This document shows positions 36,298-44,651 of a stretch of DNA of 64,000 bases, piece by piece. The stretch's first letter is position 1; the number at the start of each line of letters is the position of its first letter. Source of the DNA: Roseobacter insulae. Lineage in GTDB: Bacteria > Pseudomonadota > Alphaproteobacteria > Rhodobacterales > Rhodobacteraceae. The notes beneath the pieces are model-generated. The model saw only the letters and a program-made list of their open reading frames with translations. It searched no databases and had not been told where the DNA came from. Location of the stretch: positions 535,501-599,500 of the forward strand of contig NZ_JAHXDN010000001.1 in assembly GCF_019375555.1 (NCBI RefSeq). The letters run 5' to 3'. A program made the position numbers and the translations under genes.

Positions 36298-36335
36298 CGC
36301 TTCCCATCCGGGCCTGTGCCTGCGACACCGGGCGC

Positions 36336-37562
36336 ATGGGGTACCTGCGCTTTCTCGTCGACAACAGGCTGTTCCTTCTGGCGGGGTTCTTGCTGTGCTT
36401 CACCTCGTCCTTTGGGCAGACCTATTTCATTGCGCTCTTCGCGGGCGAGATCAAGCAGGCGTATTCGCTGACCGACGGCGGTTGGGGTGCAACCTATACA
36501 ATCGGAACAACCCTGTCGGCGATTGCGATGATCTGGGTTGGTGCGCTGACCGACAGGTTCCGGGTCCGGCAGTTGTCTCTGGGCGTGATGATCTTGCTTG
36601 CGGTGGCCTGTGTTGCGATGGCCGTTGTCCCCAGCGGGGCACCACTGGTGCTGGTCATTTTTGCCCTCAGATTGATGGGACAGGGCATGATGTCTCAACT
36701 GGGCGCGGTCGCCATGTCGCGGTGGTTTGTGGCGGCGCGGGGGCGGGCGATTTCCCTTGCCTCGATGGGTTTTTCTGTCGGGCAGGCGGTGTTGCCGATC
36801 ATCTTCGTGACCTTGCTGACGCAATTTGACTGGCGTGCCTTATGGTGGATCGCGGCGCTTTGCGTTCTGGCGGTCATTCCGGTCATACAGGTCCTGCTGC
36901 GCCGGGAACGCACGCCCCAATCCATGGCTGAGAGCACGCAGAGCCTCGGTATGGCAGGCAAGCACTGGACCCGGACCGAGCTGCTGCGCCATCCGCTGTT
37001 CTACATGCTGGTACCGCTGGTTCTGGGGCCGGCCGCCTGGGGCACCGCGTTGTTTTTTCAGCAGGTGCACCTGACAGAGGTGAAAGGCTGGAGCCTCGTG
37101 TCCTTTGTCGCGCTTATGCCGATCTACACGATGGTCACCGTCGTTTTCACCTTTGCGACCGGCTGGGCCGTGGATCGCTTTGGGGTGAAGTGGATCGTGC
37201 CTTTCCAGATGCTGCCTTTCGGCCTGTCATTTCTGGTTCTGGCCTATGCCGATACAATCTGGATGGCGGGTGTCGGGCTTGTCATCTTTGGAATCGGCCA
37301 GGGGATGCAAGGCACCGCCACCGCCGCCTTCTGGGCGGTGTTCTACGGCACCCGCCATCTGGGTGCGATCAAAGCGGCGGCCGCAGCACTGATGGTCTTT
37401 GGCTCGGCCATTGGACCGGGGATTACCGGGGCCCTCATTGATCTCGGGATCAATTTTCCCGACCAGATGATCCCCATTGCCGCGTTCTACTTCTGCGGTG
37501 CGCTGCTCGCCGGGTTTGGAATCCTGCGGTATCAGCGTGATCTGCCTACCGCCGTCGCCTAA
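36336..37562 (+). CDS. MFS transporter
   Basis: A 408-residue major facilitator transporter with 12 predicted membrane helices. The loop 2-3 signature is GALTDRFRVRQL, and the second half has GWAVDRFGVKWIV. Substrates of this subgroup (often metabolite:H+ symporters or exporters) cannot be named. It starts 38 bp after hslU. Its last 17 bases overlap the convergent smr gene. Confidence 0.85.
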   Translation: MGYLRFLVDNRLFLLAGFLLCFTSSFGQTYFIALFAGEIKQAYSLTDGGWGATYTIGTTLSAIAMIWVGALTDRFRVRQLSLGVMILLAVACVAMAVVPSGAPLVLVIFALRLMGQGMMSQLGAVAMSRWFVAARGRAISLASMGFSVGQAVLPIIFVTLLTQFDWRALWWIAALCVLAVIPVIQVLLRRERTPQSMAESTQSLGMAGKHWTRTELLRHPLFYMLVPLVLGPAAWGTALFFQQVHLTEVKGWSLVSFVALMPIYTMVTVVFTFATGWAVDRFGVKWIVPFQMLPFGLSFLVLAYADTIWMAGVGLVIFGIGQGMQGTATAAFWAVFYGTRHLGAIKAAAAALMVFGSAIGPGITGALIDLGINFPDQMIPIAAFYFCGALLAGFGILRYQRDLPTAVA

Positions 37563-38145
37563 GGTACACATAATACGCACCGCCGCCGCCATGGCTGATG
37601 TGCGCCTCGCTCACCTGCAGAACAAGTGACGCCAGCGGCGGGGTGCTGAGCCATTGCGGCACCTGATGGCGCAACACACCAAACCTGACCGGAATAGGGC
37701 CGCCCGCGTCGCGGTTTTTGCCTTTGCCGGTGATCACCAGAACCAGACGCTTTCCCGATCCATGCGCATTCAGAACGAACTTGGTCAGGGCAGCATGCGC
37801 CCGGTCAAGGGTCATGCCGTGCAGGTCAATCCGGCCCTCCGGTTTCATCTTTCCCCGGGTCATTTTCCCGAAGGCCTTCTGATCCATCTGCACGGGTGAT
37901 TTCTGCAATTCTGCGGGCAGGGAGGGTACAAGAGTGTACCGGGTTTTGCGCGGCGCGGGTTTGGGGGGGGAAGTGCCATCGAGCCGGCCCAGATCGGCCT
38001 TTGGGGCCGTGTCCGTTTTTGGCTTGCCCACAGGCGCATAGGCGGCGGGGTCAAATGTCTCTTGAGCGGTCAGCTTCTCTGTCTTCTCGGTGACTTTCTG
38101 CCAAAGTGCAACTTCATCCGGCGACAGCTTGCGCCGCCGCGTCAC
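37546..38145 (-). CDS. Smr/MutS2-type DNA/RNA endonuclease domain protein
   Basis: A 199-residue protein with a charged, proline-rich N-terminal half and a C-terminal Smr domain: GRIDLHGMTLDRAHAAL (the LDLHG motif), then LVLVITGKGKN and a GGGGAYYVYLRR ending. Smr domains nick DNA or cleave RNA. In alphaproteobacteria the gene follows mltA, as here. The start is GTG at 38145, overlapping the mltA stop (GTGA). Confidence 0.88.
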   Translation of the reverse strand: MTRRRKLSPDEVALWQKVTEKTEKLTAQETFDPAAYAPVGKPKTDTAPKADLGRLDGTSPPKPAPRKTRYTLVPSLPAELQKSPVQMDQKAFGKMTRGKMKPEGRIDLHGMTLDRAHAALTKFVLNAHGSGKRLVLVITGKGKNRDAGGPIPVRFGVLRHQVPQWLSTPPLASLVLQVSEAHISHGGGGAYYVYLRRRR

Positions 38146-39179
38146 AAGGCACCTTCGGGCGCCATCGCATAGGCGCGCTGGATCGGCAGCAGGACAATCA
38201 TGCGACCGGGATCCTTCAGCTTGCCCGCCGCACGCCCGGCCTGATCGCCTGTGCCGAAGAAGATGTCGGCGCGTTGCGCCCCCTTGATTGCCGAGCCTGT
38301 ATCCTGCGCGATCATCAGGCGTCGCAAAGGCTCCCTGCCATCTTTCTCGATCCAGACCGGAGCCCCAAGCGGCGTGAACCTGGGATCGACCGCGATGGTG
38401 CGCATCGGCGTGACCGACCGGTTCATCGCACCAAGCGGCCCCTTGCTGGCTGGCACCTCGCTGACTTCCCGGAAAAAGACGTAAGAGGGGTTGTGGAACA
38501 GAAGCTCCTTGCCCGCCGCCGGGTTGCGACGCACCCAGTTCTTGATCACATCCGCACTGACCTGATGGGCCTGGTACGTTCCGCGACGCACCAGTTCCGC
38601 CCCGATAGAGCGATAAGGATGCCCGTTTGCACCCGCGTATCCGACCCGCAACTTGCCGCCATCCGGCAGATTGACCCGGCCTGACCCCTGAATTTGCAGA
38701 AAAAACAACTCTACCGGATCATCGACCCAGGCGATTTCGAGACCCCGCCCGCTCAGCCGGTTTCCGTCCAGTATCTCGCGGCGCGAGAACCAGGGGGCGG
38801 ACGCCTTGGCTTCCTGGGGCATGGCGTAAAGTGGAAATCTGTACCGCGCTGACCGTGTCCGCGACCCGTCCAGTTCAGGCTCGAAATACCCGGTGAACAG
38901 CATGTCCGCGCCATCTTCGATCAGGACCGGACGAAACAGCAGCTCAAAGAACGAACGTGGTTCTGGATTTGACGTGGCATAGGCGCAGACAGCGCGCCAG
39001 TCCGGGTCCGGCATGTCCTGACAGGTGTTCCGAAATGTCTCGAAGGCCTCGGCGTGATCGTCGTCTGCCCATCCCGAAAGATCGTCAAACGACAGCACCT
39101 CTATCCTTGTCTCGGCATTGGTCGGATGTGTCATACTGAACATCCCCGCGATCAATGCCAAGACAAGCGCGGGCTTCAT
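38142..39179 (-). CDS. mltA: membrane-bound lytic murein transglycosylase A
   Basis: A 345-residue secreted lytic transglycosylase. A signal peptide (KPALVLALIAGMFSM) leads to the MltA/3D domain: LFTGYFEPELDGSRT, IAWVDDPVELFFLQIQGSG, and the C-terminal LMIAQDTGSAIKGAQRADIFFG where the catalytic Asp lies. No lipobox Cys is seen. It cleaves the glycan strands of peptidoglycan. ATG 39179 overlaps the Tim44 stop (ATGA), which favours it over the longer reading from 39203. Confidence 0.92.
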   Translation of the reverse strand: MKPALVLALIAGMFSMTHPTNAETRIEVLSFDDLSGWADDDHAEAFETFRNTCQDMPDPDWRAVCAYATSNPEPRSFFELLFRPVLIEDGADMLFTGYFEPELDGSRTRSARYRFPLYAMPQEAKASAPWFSRREILDGNRLSGRGLEIAWVDDPVELFFLQIQGSGRVNLPDGGKLRVGYAGANGHPYRSIGAELVRRGTYQAHQVSADVIKNWVRRNPAAGKELLFHNPSYVFFREVSEVPASKGPLGAMNRSVTPMRTIAVDPRFTPLGAPVWIEKDGREPLRRLMIAQDTGSAIKGAQRADIFFGTGDQAGRAAGKLKDPGRMIVLLPIQRAYAMAPEGAL

Positions 39180-39835
39180 GCGTCTGTGGAAACGAGCTGC
39201 CAATTCGGATCATCCGAACCCATGTCACGCGCAAAGATCCATGTATCCGTCTGGCGCTTCACTTGTGATGTGCTGCCTTCAATGATCTCGCCCTCGCTGT
39301 TGCGCACTGCGGAGGTCAGTTCGGCAACAAAGCGGATGGTAAGCTCAGCCTCGTTCGATGCCTCGTTGAACGTCGCATCCATCAGCTTGAGTTCCCTTAC
39401 ACCGATAAAGCTCGCCTCGATCGTCAGGCCCTGATCCTCACGCGCGGCAACACCATCCACGAAGGATTCGTAAATGTCCTCGGCCAAGAACGGCTGAATG
39501 TCCGACAACTCTCCTGTCTCATATCCCATTACGATCATCTCGTAGGCGCCGCGCGCGCCGCCCAGAAACTCGGTGACGTTGAAAGAAGGCTCAACCCGTT
39601 TCATCGCCGCAAGCGCCTTGGCCGCGTCGGAATCCTCGTCCACGTGATCCACGATATCGAGGTCAGGCCCGCCTTCGATCACTTCGAATTCGCGGCCGCT
39701 GCGGCGGCTGGGTTGCTGGTTGGTGACAGGAGGTTGTTCAAAGCCGTCCCGTGTCCCCAGCACGTTTTTCAGACGGAGAATCAAAAAAACAGCAATGCCA
39801 GCAAGCACCAGAAGCTGTATCAGGGGCGAATTCAT
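39176..39835 (-). CDS. Tim44/TimA domain protein
   Basis: A 219-residue protein with one N-terminal membrane helix (IQLLVLAGIAVFLILRL) and a C-terminal Tim44-like domain (residues about 90-215) with GARGAYEMIVMGYETGEL and QVKRQTDTWIFARD. The fold is shared with mitochondrial Tim44; the alphaproteobacterial protein (TimA) is anchored to the inner membrane. It is the first gene of a minus-strand operon with mltA and smr, and is divergent from fxsA. Confidence 0.88.
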   Translation of the reverse strand: MNSPLIQLLVLAGIAVFLILRLKNVLGTRDGFEQPPVTNQQPSRRSGREFEVIEGGPDLDIVDHVDEDSDAAKALAAMKRVEPSFNVTEFLGGARGAYEMIVMGYETGELSDIQPFLAEDIYESFVDGVAAREDQGLTIEASFIGVRELKLMDATFNEASNEAELTIRFVAELTSAVRNSEGEIIEGSTSQVKRQTDTWIFARDMGSDDPNWQLVSTDA

Positions 39836-39940
39836 ATGGACCTCATGTCGGGCAAAACGTGGAAACAGGTGTATACTGACCTTATGTAGGTGTCGGACTA
39901 CGCCAAGTCCACTACAGGCTCCACGAAAGGAAGCATCAAA

Positions 39941-40420
39941 ATGTGGCTATTTATCGCTTTTCTTGCGGTACCACTGATCGAAATCACCCTTTTTATTCAA
40001 ATCGGTGGCGTGATCGGTCTTGGGTGGACCCTGGTGACGGTCGTGCTGACCGCCATCGCGGGGACATGGCTGGTGCGGAATCAGGGGATTCTCGCGCTCT
40101 CCCAGCTTAAGTCTTCTTTCTCCGATCTCAAAGACCCAACCGAACCTCTGGTGCATGGCGCGATGATCCTTTTTTCCGGCGCTTTACTGCTGACACCCGG
40201 GTTTTTCACGGATGCGGTCGGCTTTTTGCTGCTGATCCCGGCTTTTCGAACGGCGATGTTCAAAGCAATCCGGTCGCGGATCAAGGTGCAGACCTTTGAC
40301 GCCCGCCCACATCATCCGCGCCACCGCAACCCGGACGGGGACATCATCGATGGCGAGTACTCCGAGGTCCCGCCGAATTATGACCAGATCAAGCGCCCAT
40401 CCGGATGGACCGACCATTGA
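39941..40420 (+). CDS. fxsA: FxsA family membrane protein
   Basis: A 159-residue protein with the FxsA pattern: WLFIAFLAVPLIEITLFIQI, then VRNQGILALSQLKSS, a middle loop with LVHGAMILFSGALLLTPGFFTD and a hydrophilic tail. In E. coli, FxsA reduces F-plasmid exclusion of phage T7; the normal role is unknown. ATG 39941 has an AGGAAG Shine-Dalgarno; the frame is open further upstream. secB follows. Confidence 0.9.
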   Translation: MWLFIAFLAVPLIEITLFIQIGGVIGLGWTLVTVVLTAIAGTWLVRNQGILALSQLKSSFSDLKDPTEPLVHGAMILFSGALLLTPGFFTDAVGFLLLIPAFRTAMFKAIRSRIKVQTFDARPHHPRHRNPDGDIIDGEYSEVPPNYDQIKRPSGWTDH

Positions 40421-40479
40421 GAACCGCAGACCAAGCTGCTAAGGCTCGCCCGATTTATTTTGCACTGTAGGAGTGACCC

Positions 40480-40959
40480 ATGGCCGAAGCCGAAGCACAA
40501 CAACAAGGGCCGCAGATGCGTGTTCTTGGGCAATTCATTCGTGACATGTCTTTCGAGAACATCATGGCGCAAAAAGGCGCCCCCGCTGACGTGACCCCGG
40601 ATGTCCAGGTTCAGGTCAATCTGGACGCCAAAAAGCGCAGCGCGGATAACCAGTACGAGACATCCATCAAGCTGAACGTGACATCGAAAGCCAAGGATGG
40701 CGACGCGACATTGTTCGTTCTGGAAATTGATTACGCCGGTATTTTCCATGTGGAAAACGTGCCCGAAGACCAGCTGCATCCCTTCTTGTTGATTGAATGC
40801 CCACGAATGATCTTCCCGTTTCTGCGCCGGATCGTCAGCGATGTGACGCGTGACGGCGGGTTCCCGCCGCTGAACCTTGAAAACATCGATTTCCTGTCGC
40901 TCTACCGGAACGAGCTGGCCCGTCGTCAGGCGGAAGATGCGCCCAAAATGGACGCCTGA
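40480..40959 (+). CDS. secB: protein-export chaperone SecB
   Basis: A 159-residue SecB with the typical core: VLGQFIRDMSFENIMAQ, VQVNLDAKKRS, and the SecA/peptide-binding end ECPRMIFPFLRRIVSDVTR and GGFPPLNLENIDFLSLY. It holds preproteins unfolded for SecA. It is convergent with dnaQ, ending 3 bp before dnaQ's stop codon. Confidence 0.96.
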   Translation: MAEAEAQQQGPQMRVLGQFIRDMSFENIMAQKGAPADVTPDVQVQVNLDAKKRSADNQYETSIKLNVTSKAKDGDATLFVLEIDYAGIFHVENVPEDQLHPFLLIECPRMIFPFLRRIVSDVTRDGGFPPLNLENIDFLSLYRNELARRQAEDAPKMDA

Positions 40960-40962
40960 CCG

Positions 40963-41649
40963 TCAGGATTTCAACCAAAGCGCCCCGTCGCCCAGTTTCG
41001 CTACAAATTCCGAATGGGCGGCGGCTTCCTTCTCGGTGATCCGGGGCGCCAATGGGGTCGGACGCGGGCGCGGTGTCCAGTCTTGCGATCCCTGACCCGC
41101 TCTGTGCTGCGCTGTCGTCGACAGGCCGAAATCCGGCTGACGCCCGCCAATCAGTTCCAGATACACCTCGGCCAGAATTTCACTGTCCAGCAACGCGCCG
41201 TGCAACGTGCGCGACGAATTGTCGATGTTGAACCGACGGCAGAGCGCATCCAGAGACGCCGGTGACCCGGGAAACCGCTTGCGCGCGATTTCCAGTGTAT
41301 CGATTGCCTGCTCCCACGGGATTTGCGGCAGACCCATCCACCGCAGTTCCGCGTTGAGAAACTTGATGTCAAACGCCGCGTTGTGGATCACCAGATTGGC
41401 ATCGCCGATGAAATCAAGAAAGGCCTGACCCACCTGGGCAAACTTCGGCTTGTCGCGCAGAAAATCATCCCCCAACCCATGGACCTGAAAGGCTTCTTCG
41501 GGCATCGCGCGTTCGGGGTTGATGTATTGATGGTAGGTTTTGCCGGTGGCCATGTGACCCATCAGTTCAACTGCACCGATCTCGACAATCCGGTCGCCTT
41601 TTTCGGGGTCGAATCCAGTGGTTTCTGTGTCGAGGACAACTTCACGCAT
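40963..41649 (-). CDS. dnaQ: DNA polymerase III epsilon subunit (proofreading exonuclease)
   Basis: A 228-residue DEDDh 3'-5' exonuclease. It shows Exo I VVLDTETTGFDP, Exo II VIHNAAFDIKFLNAEL and Exo III with TLHGALLDSEILAEVY. The C-terminal part binds the alpha subunit. ATG 41649 overlaps the coaE stop by eight bases. The longer 41709 reading is a start inside coaE. The order maf-aroE-coaE-dnaQ is the left arm of the origin region in alphaproteobacteria. Confidence 0.95.
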   Translation of the reverse strand: MREVVLDTETTGFDPEKGDRIVEIGAVELMGHMATGKTYHQYINPERAMPEEAFQVHGLGDDFLRDKPKFAQVGQAFLDFIGDANLVIHNAAFDIKFLNAELRWMGLPQIPWEQAIDTLEIARKRFPGSPASLDALCRRFNIDNSSRTLHGALLDSEILAEVYLELIGGRQPDFGLSTTAQHRAGQGSQDWTPRPRPTPLAPRITEKEAAAHSEFVAKLGDGALWLKS

Positions 41650-42232
41650 CGCGCAATCTCTTTCTGATCTGCTCGACGATATTCTGAACCTGTACGCGGG
41701 CATGTTCAACCGTGTCCGTCTCGATAACGAAATCTGACCGGGCGCATTTTTCCACGTTGGGCAGCTGCTTTTCGCGAATTTTCAGGAAGGTTTCGCGGGT
41801 CATTGTTCCGCGCTCCAGGACACGTCTTTCCTGCTCATCCGGCGGAATGGAGACGCATGCCACGGCGTCCATGCCGGTTTCGCCGCCGGTTTCGAACAGC
41901 AAGGGGATATCCAGAACCGCAATATCCGCAACAGGCGTGCGAAGAAACCGAGCCCGGTCTTCTGCAACAAGCGGATGCACAATTGCCTCCACTTGTCTGA
42001 GCGCTTGGGGGTCAGTCGAAATGCGCGCTCGCAGCGCATCCCGGGACACCGCACCGTCGATGATGACCTTCGGGAAAAGCTCGGCAATCGGCGCAACTGC
42101 TGCACCACCCTTGGCATAGAGCCGATGCACGGCTTCATCCGCATCCCAGAGCGCGCAGCCTTCATCAACGAACATCCGGGCGGTTGTCGATTTGCCCATC
42201 CCGATGGATCCGGTCAGACCAAGCCTGAACAC
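41642..42232 (-). CDS. coaE: dephospho-CoA kinase
   Basis: A 196-residue P-loop kinase, the last step of CoA synthesis. The N-terminal motif is RLGLTGSIGMGKSTTARMF, and DADEAVHRLY and AVLDIPLLFETG are the usual CoaE marks. The start is GTG at 42232, overlapping the aroE stop by one base. It is in the maf-aroE-coaE-dnaQ operon. Confidence 0.94.
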   Translation of the reverse strand: MFRLGLTGSIGMGKSTTARMFVDEGCALWDADEAVHRLYAKGGAAVAPIAELFPKVIIDGAVSRDALRARISTDPQALRQVEAIVHPLVAEDRARFLRTPVADIAVLDIPLLFETGGETGMDAVACVSIPPDEQERRVLERGTMTRETFLKIREKQLPNVEKCARSDFVIETDTVEHARVQVQNIVEQIRKRLRDA

Positions 42233-43077
42233 TACCGCAATACCGCCGCGCGCGCTTCCCGGTCGACCTCCGGACGTGGACCAAACCAGCGTTCAAAGCC
42301 CGGGACCGCCTGATGCAGCAACATGCCCAGGCCGTCCACTGTGACGCAGCCCTTTTCATCGGCCGTTTCAATCAGCCGGGTCTTCAACGGTGTATACACC
42401 AGATCCGTCACAACGGTTTCTTTTCGCAACCCGTCGAGAGGCACCCGCATTTCCGGTTTCCCCACCATTCCGAGCGAGGACGTATTGACGACGAGGCTTG
42501 CTTCTTCGAGCATATTTCCCGCCTGCACCCAATCAATCACGGTAATGCGGTTGCCAAAATCGGATTGTAGTTTTTCTGCCCGCACGCGCGTTCGGTTGGA
42601 AAGCAGGATTTCAGGCACCCCCGCTTCAAGCAGGGATGCGATCACAGCGCGGGAGGCGCCTCCCGCGCCGAGGATTGCCGCGGCGCCTTGTGTAGGGTTC
42701 CATTTCGGCGCACCGGCTTTCAGATTTTCAAGAAAACCGTAACCATCTGTATTATCTGCATGAATCTTCCCATCTTTGCGAAAGATCAGCGTATTCGCCG
42801 CACCGATCAGCGTGGCCCTATCAGTAACCAGATCGGCAATTTCCAAAACCGCTTCTTTGTGAGGGATGGTGATGTTGACACCAACAAATCCGGCCTTCGG
42901 CAGGGTGATCAGGACGTCCCGCAAATCTCGGGCCGCCACATCCATGGGAATGTAAAACCCGCGCACGCCGTACTTGCTCAGCCAGTGACGATGCAGTTGA
43001 GGCGATTTGGAATGCGAAATCGGCGATCCGATCACCCCGGCGAGAGGAATGCTGGAAGGCGCTTGTGTGTCGGTCAT
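42232..43077 (-). CDS. aroE: shikimate dehydrogenase
   Basis: A 281-residue NADPH-dependent enzyme. IGSPISHSKSPQLHRHWL is the shikimate-binding end, NITIPHKEAVL holds the catalytic Lys, NTDGYGFLENL is conserved, and the cofactor site is ILGAGGASRAV with NRTRVRAE. It reduces 3-dehydroshikimate in aromatic amino acid synthesis. It overlaps maf by ATGA and coaE by one base. Confidence 0.94.
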   Translation of the reverse strand: MTDTQAPSSIPLAGVIGSPISHSKSPQLHRHWLSKYGVRGFYIPMDVAARDLRDVLITLPKAGFVGVNITIPHKEAVLEIADLVTDRATLIGAANTLIFRKDGKIHADNTDGYGFLENLKAGAPKWNPTQGAAAILGAGGASRAVIASLLEAGVPEILLSNRTRVRAEKLQSDFGNRITVIDWVQAGNMLEEASLVVNTSSLGMVGKPEMRVPLDGLRKETVVTDLVYTPLKTRLIETADEKGCVTVDGLGMLLHQAVPGFERWFGPRPEVDREARAAVLR

Positions 43078-43673
43078 GTCTCTAGGTCTCCGCGCAGCGT
43101 CAGGTAGGATAACAGCTCAAGCAAAGGCAAGCCGAGGACGTTGAAATAGTCGCCCTCGATACCGGTAAAGAGGCGCACACCTTCTTCTTCCAGTTTGTAG
43201 GCGCCCACCGCATGACGAATACTCTCCCAGTTTCGGGCGACATATCCTTCGATGTAGTCATCGGACGCTGCCCGCATCCTCAATCGGACGGTGCCGACAT
43301 GTCGCCAGATCGGTCGACCCGCTTCGCAGATCACGGCTGCGGACAACAGCATATGGCGGTCATTGCGCAGCGCCCGCAGTTGATCAACTGCCTCATCTTT
43401 TGTTTGCGGCTTGGACAGAAGCTGCCCCTTGTAATCCAGCACCTGATCACACCCCAGGACAAGCGCATGCGGGTTTTTTTCGCTGATCTTCCTTGCCTTC
43501 AGCTCCGCCAGGGCGTCGGCGATATTGCGCGGTGGCTCTGCTTCTGCCAGCATGGCGTCACGCACCATTTCTTCGTCCACGCGGGCCGGCACAACCGTGA
43601 AATCAACTGCTGCCTGACCCAAGAGCTGCGCTCTGATGTCCGAGGTGGAGGCGAGGATGAAAGGCTGGGTCAT
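43074..43673 (-). CDS. maf: Maf family nucleotide pyrophosphatase
   Basis: A 199-residue Maf-like protein that hydrolyses non-canonical or surplus nucleoside triphosphates. LASTSDIRAQLL, VPARVDEE, LVLGCDQVLDY and AVGAYKLEEEGVRLF are family landmarks. It is the first gene of the leftward operon and its start codon abuts a perfect DnaA box (43673-43681). It marks the left edge of the predicted origin. Confidence 0.92.
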   Translation of the reverse strand: MTQPFILASTSDIRAQLLGQAAVDFTVVPARVDEEMVRDAMLAEAEPPRNIADALAELKARKISEKNPHALVLGCDQVLDYKGQLLSKPQTKDEAVDQLRALRNDRHMLLSAAVICEAGRPIWRHVGTVRLRMRAASDDYIEGYVARNWESIRHAVGAYKLEEEGVRLFTGIEGDYFNVLGLPLLELLSYLTLRGDLET

Positions 43674-43681
43674 GTGGATAA
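43673..43681 (-). promoter_or_regulatory. perfect DnaA box
   Basis: The sequence TGTGGATAA, reverse complement TTATCCACA, is an exact DnaA box. It sits at the start codon of maf, on the edge of the predicted origin. Confidence 0.75.
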
Positions 43682-43695
43682 GCCTGTGTGCGGCG

Positions 43696-43710
43696 TTAAG
43701 ATATTCTTAA
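43696..43710. promoter_or_regulatory. predicted CtrA full binding site (TTAA-N7-TTAA) in oriC
   Basis: TTAAGATATTCTTAA is an exact TTAA-N7-TTAA and also a near-perfect palindrome. It lies 15 bp from the perfect DnaA box. In Caulobacter CtrA binds the origin and blocks re-initiation. A role here is inferred. Confidence 0.55.
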
Positions 43711-43818
43711 TATGTTCTTCTGAGCAAAAGAACGGTTTGACGCAAGAGGCTCGGTTGATGGGGGTAACACCTCTGAACACAAAAACGACACCACTGCGCA
43801 TAATAACAACTGCGAACC

Positions 43819-43852
43819 TGTGCATAAGAAAATGGTGTTGGAATTACCCACA
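43819..43852. promoter_or_regulatory. pair of DnaA-box-like sites
   Basis: TGTGCATAA (43819-43827, minus orientation) and TTACCCACA (43844-43852, plus orientation) each differ from TTATCCACA by one base. They face each other inside the predicted origin, near the AT-rich run. Confidence 0.5.
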
Positions 43853-43984
43853 GGGTTATACCTGACATCCGTATAGAAGGCTAGTTTTAAGTAATTGTAA
43901 TAATTATATTTTTTATGATATTTTGGTTATCCTGAAAAAGGATGGCCGGGGTTTTCCATCGGTAGAAATCATGGGAGAAAACCA

Positions 43985-43993
43985 TAATCCACA
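43985..43993 (+). promoter_or_regulatory. DnaA-box-like site
   Basis: TAATCCACA is one base from the DnaA box consensus. It lies to the right of the main AT-rich run of the predicted origin. Confidence 0.45.
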
Positions 43994-44075
43994 GAAGTTC
44001 GGATCCCTACATAATCATCATCCTTTTATCTTTCTTTATTAATTAATATGAGAGGCGAACGGATCGGAGAATTTC

Positions 44076-44525
44076 ATGTCGGACTTTCTTGCCCTCGCCT
44101 ACCCGTGGATCAAGTCCTTTCACATCATGGCGGTGATTGCATGGATGGCCGGGTTGTTCTACATGCCGCGGCTTTTCGTTTATCACGCGGAACAGGTGGG
44201 GCAGACGGGTGACACGCACAGGCTGTTTCAAACCATGGAAGTCAAACTGCTGCGCGTCATTATGAACCCGGCAATGATCGCGACATGGGTTTTTGGGTTG
44301 TGCCTGGTTTTCACTCCGGGTGTCGTGGACTGGTCCGACATCTGGCCATGGACCAAGGCGATCGGTGTCTCGGCCATGACCGTCTTTCATCATTGGCTTG
44401 GAAGGCGTCGCAGGGATTTTGCGAACGGCGCGAATGTTCTGACCGGTCGGCAGTATCGCATGATGAACGAGGTTCCGACCGTCTTGATGGTGCTGATCGT
44501 GCTGTCGGTCGTGGTCCGCTTCTGA
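44076..44525 (+). CDS. hemJ: protoporphyrinogen oxidase HemJ
   Basis: A 149-residue inner-membrane protein with four predicted helices. KSFHIMAVIAWMAGLFYMPRL carries the conserved His (seen here as SFHIMAVIAW) and YMPRLFVYH, and GRRRRDFANG and RMMNEVPTVLM follow. HemJ oxidises protoporphyrinogen IX in bacteria lacking HemG/HemY-type oxidases. It is the first gene right of the origin and is followed by rho, an order conserved in alphaproteobacteria. Confidence 0.92.
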   Translation: MSDFLALAYPWIKSFHIMAVIAWMAGLFYMPRLFVYHAEQVGQTGDTHRLFQTMEVKLLRVIMNPAMIATWVFGLCLVFTPGVVDWSDIWPWTKAIGVSAMTVFHHWLGRRRRDFANGANVLTGRQYRMMNEVPTVLMVLIVLSVVVRF

Positions 44526-44530
44526 ACGAT

Positions 44531-44559
44531 TTGACTCGCGCCGGGCGCGCGCTTATGTA
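44531..44559 (+). promoter_or_regulatory. predicted promoter of rho
   Basis: TTGACT (44531-44536) and TATGTA (44554-44559) are 17 bp apart, a strong sigma-70-type match. It lies just after the hemJ stop and leaves a leader of about 85 nt before the rho ATG. Confidence 0.6.
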
Positions 44560-44651
44560 GAAAGCACCACCCCGTCCGGGGATGGCGCAGACCTACAATT
44601 TCCAAATCACTCCAGTCGGCAGCTTTGCTCCGGCTGCTTACGGGTATTTTC

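Larger units (their letters stand above)
43674..44075. other. predicted chromosomal replication origin (oriC)
   Basis: A 402-bp gene-free gap between divergent maf and hemJ, the only such gap of its size in the window. It holds DnaA-box-like 9-mers at 43673-43681 (perfect, minus strand), 43819-43827, 43844-43852 and 43985-43993 (one mismatch each). There is a very AT-rich run at about 43884-43926, and a second AT-rich run at 44023-44050. A perfect CtrA site lies at 43696-43710. Left genes run left and right genes run right, as expected around an origin. The flanking gene order resembles that at the Caulobacter origin, although hemE is absent here. Confirmation needs GC skew or marker-frequency data. 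Confidence 0.75.
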
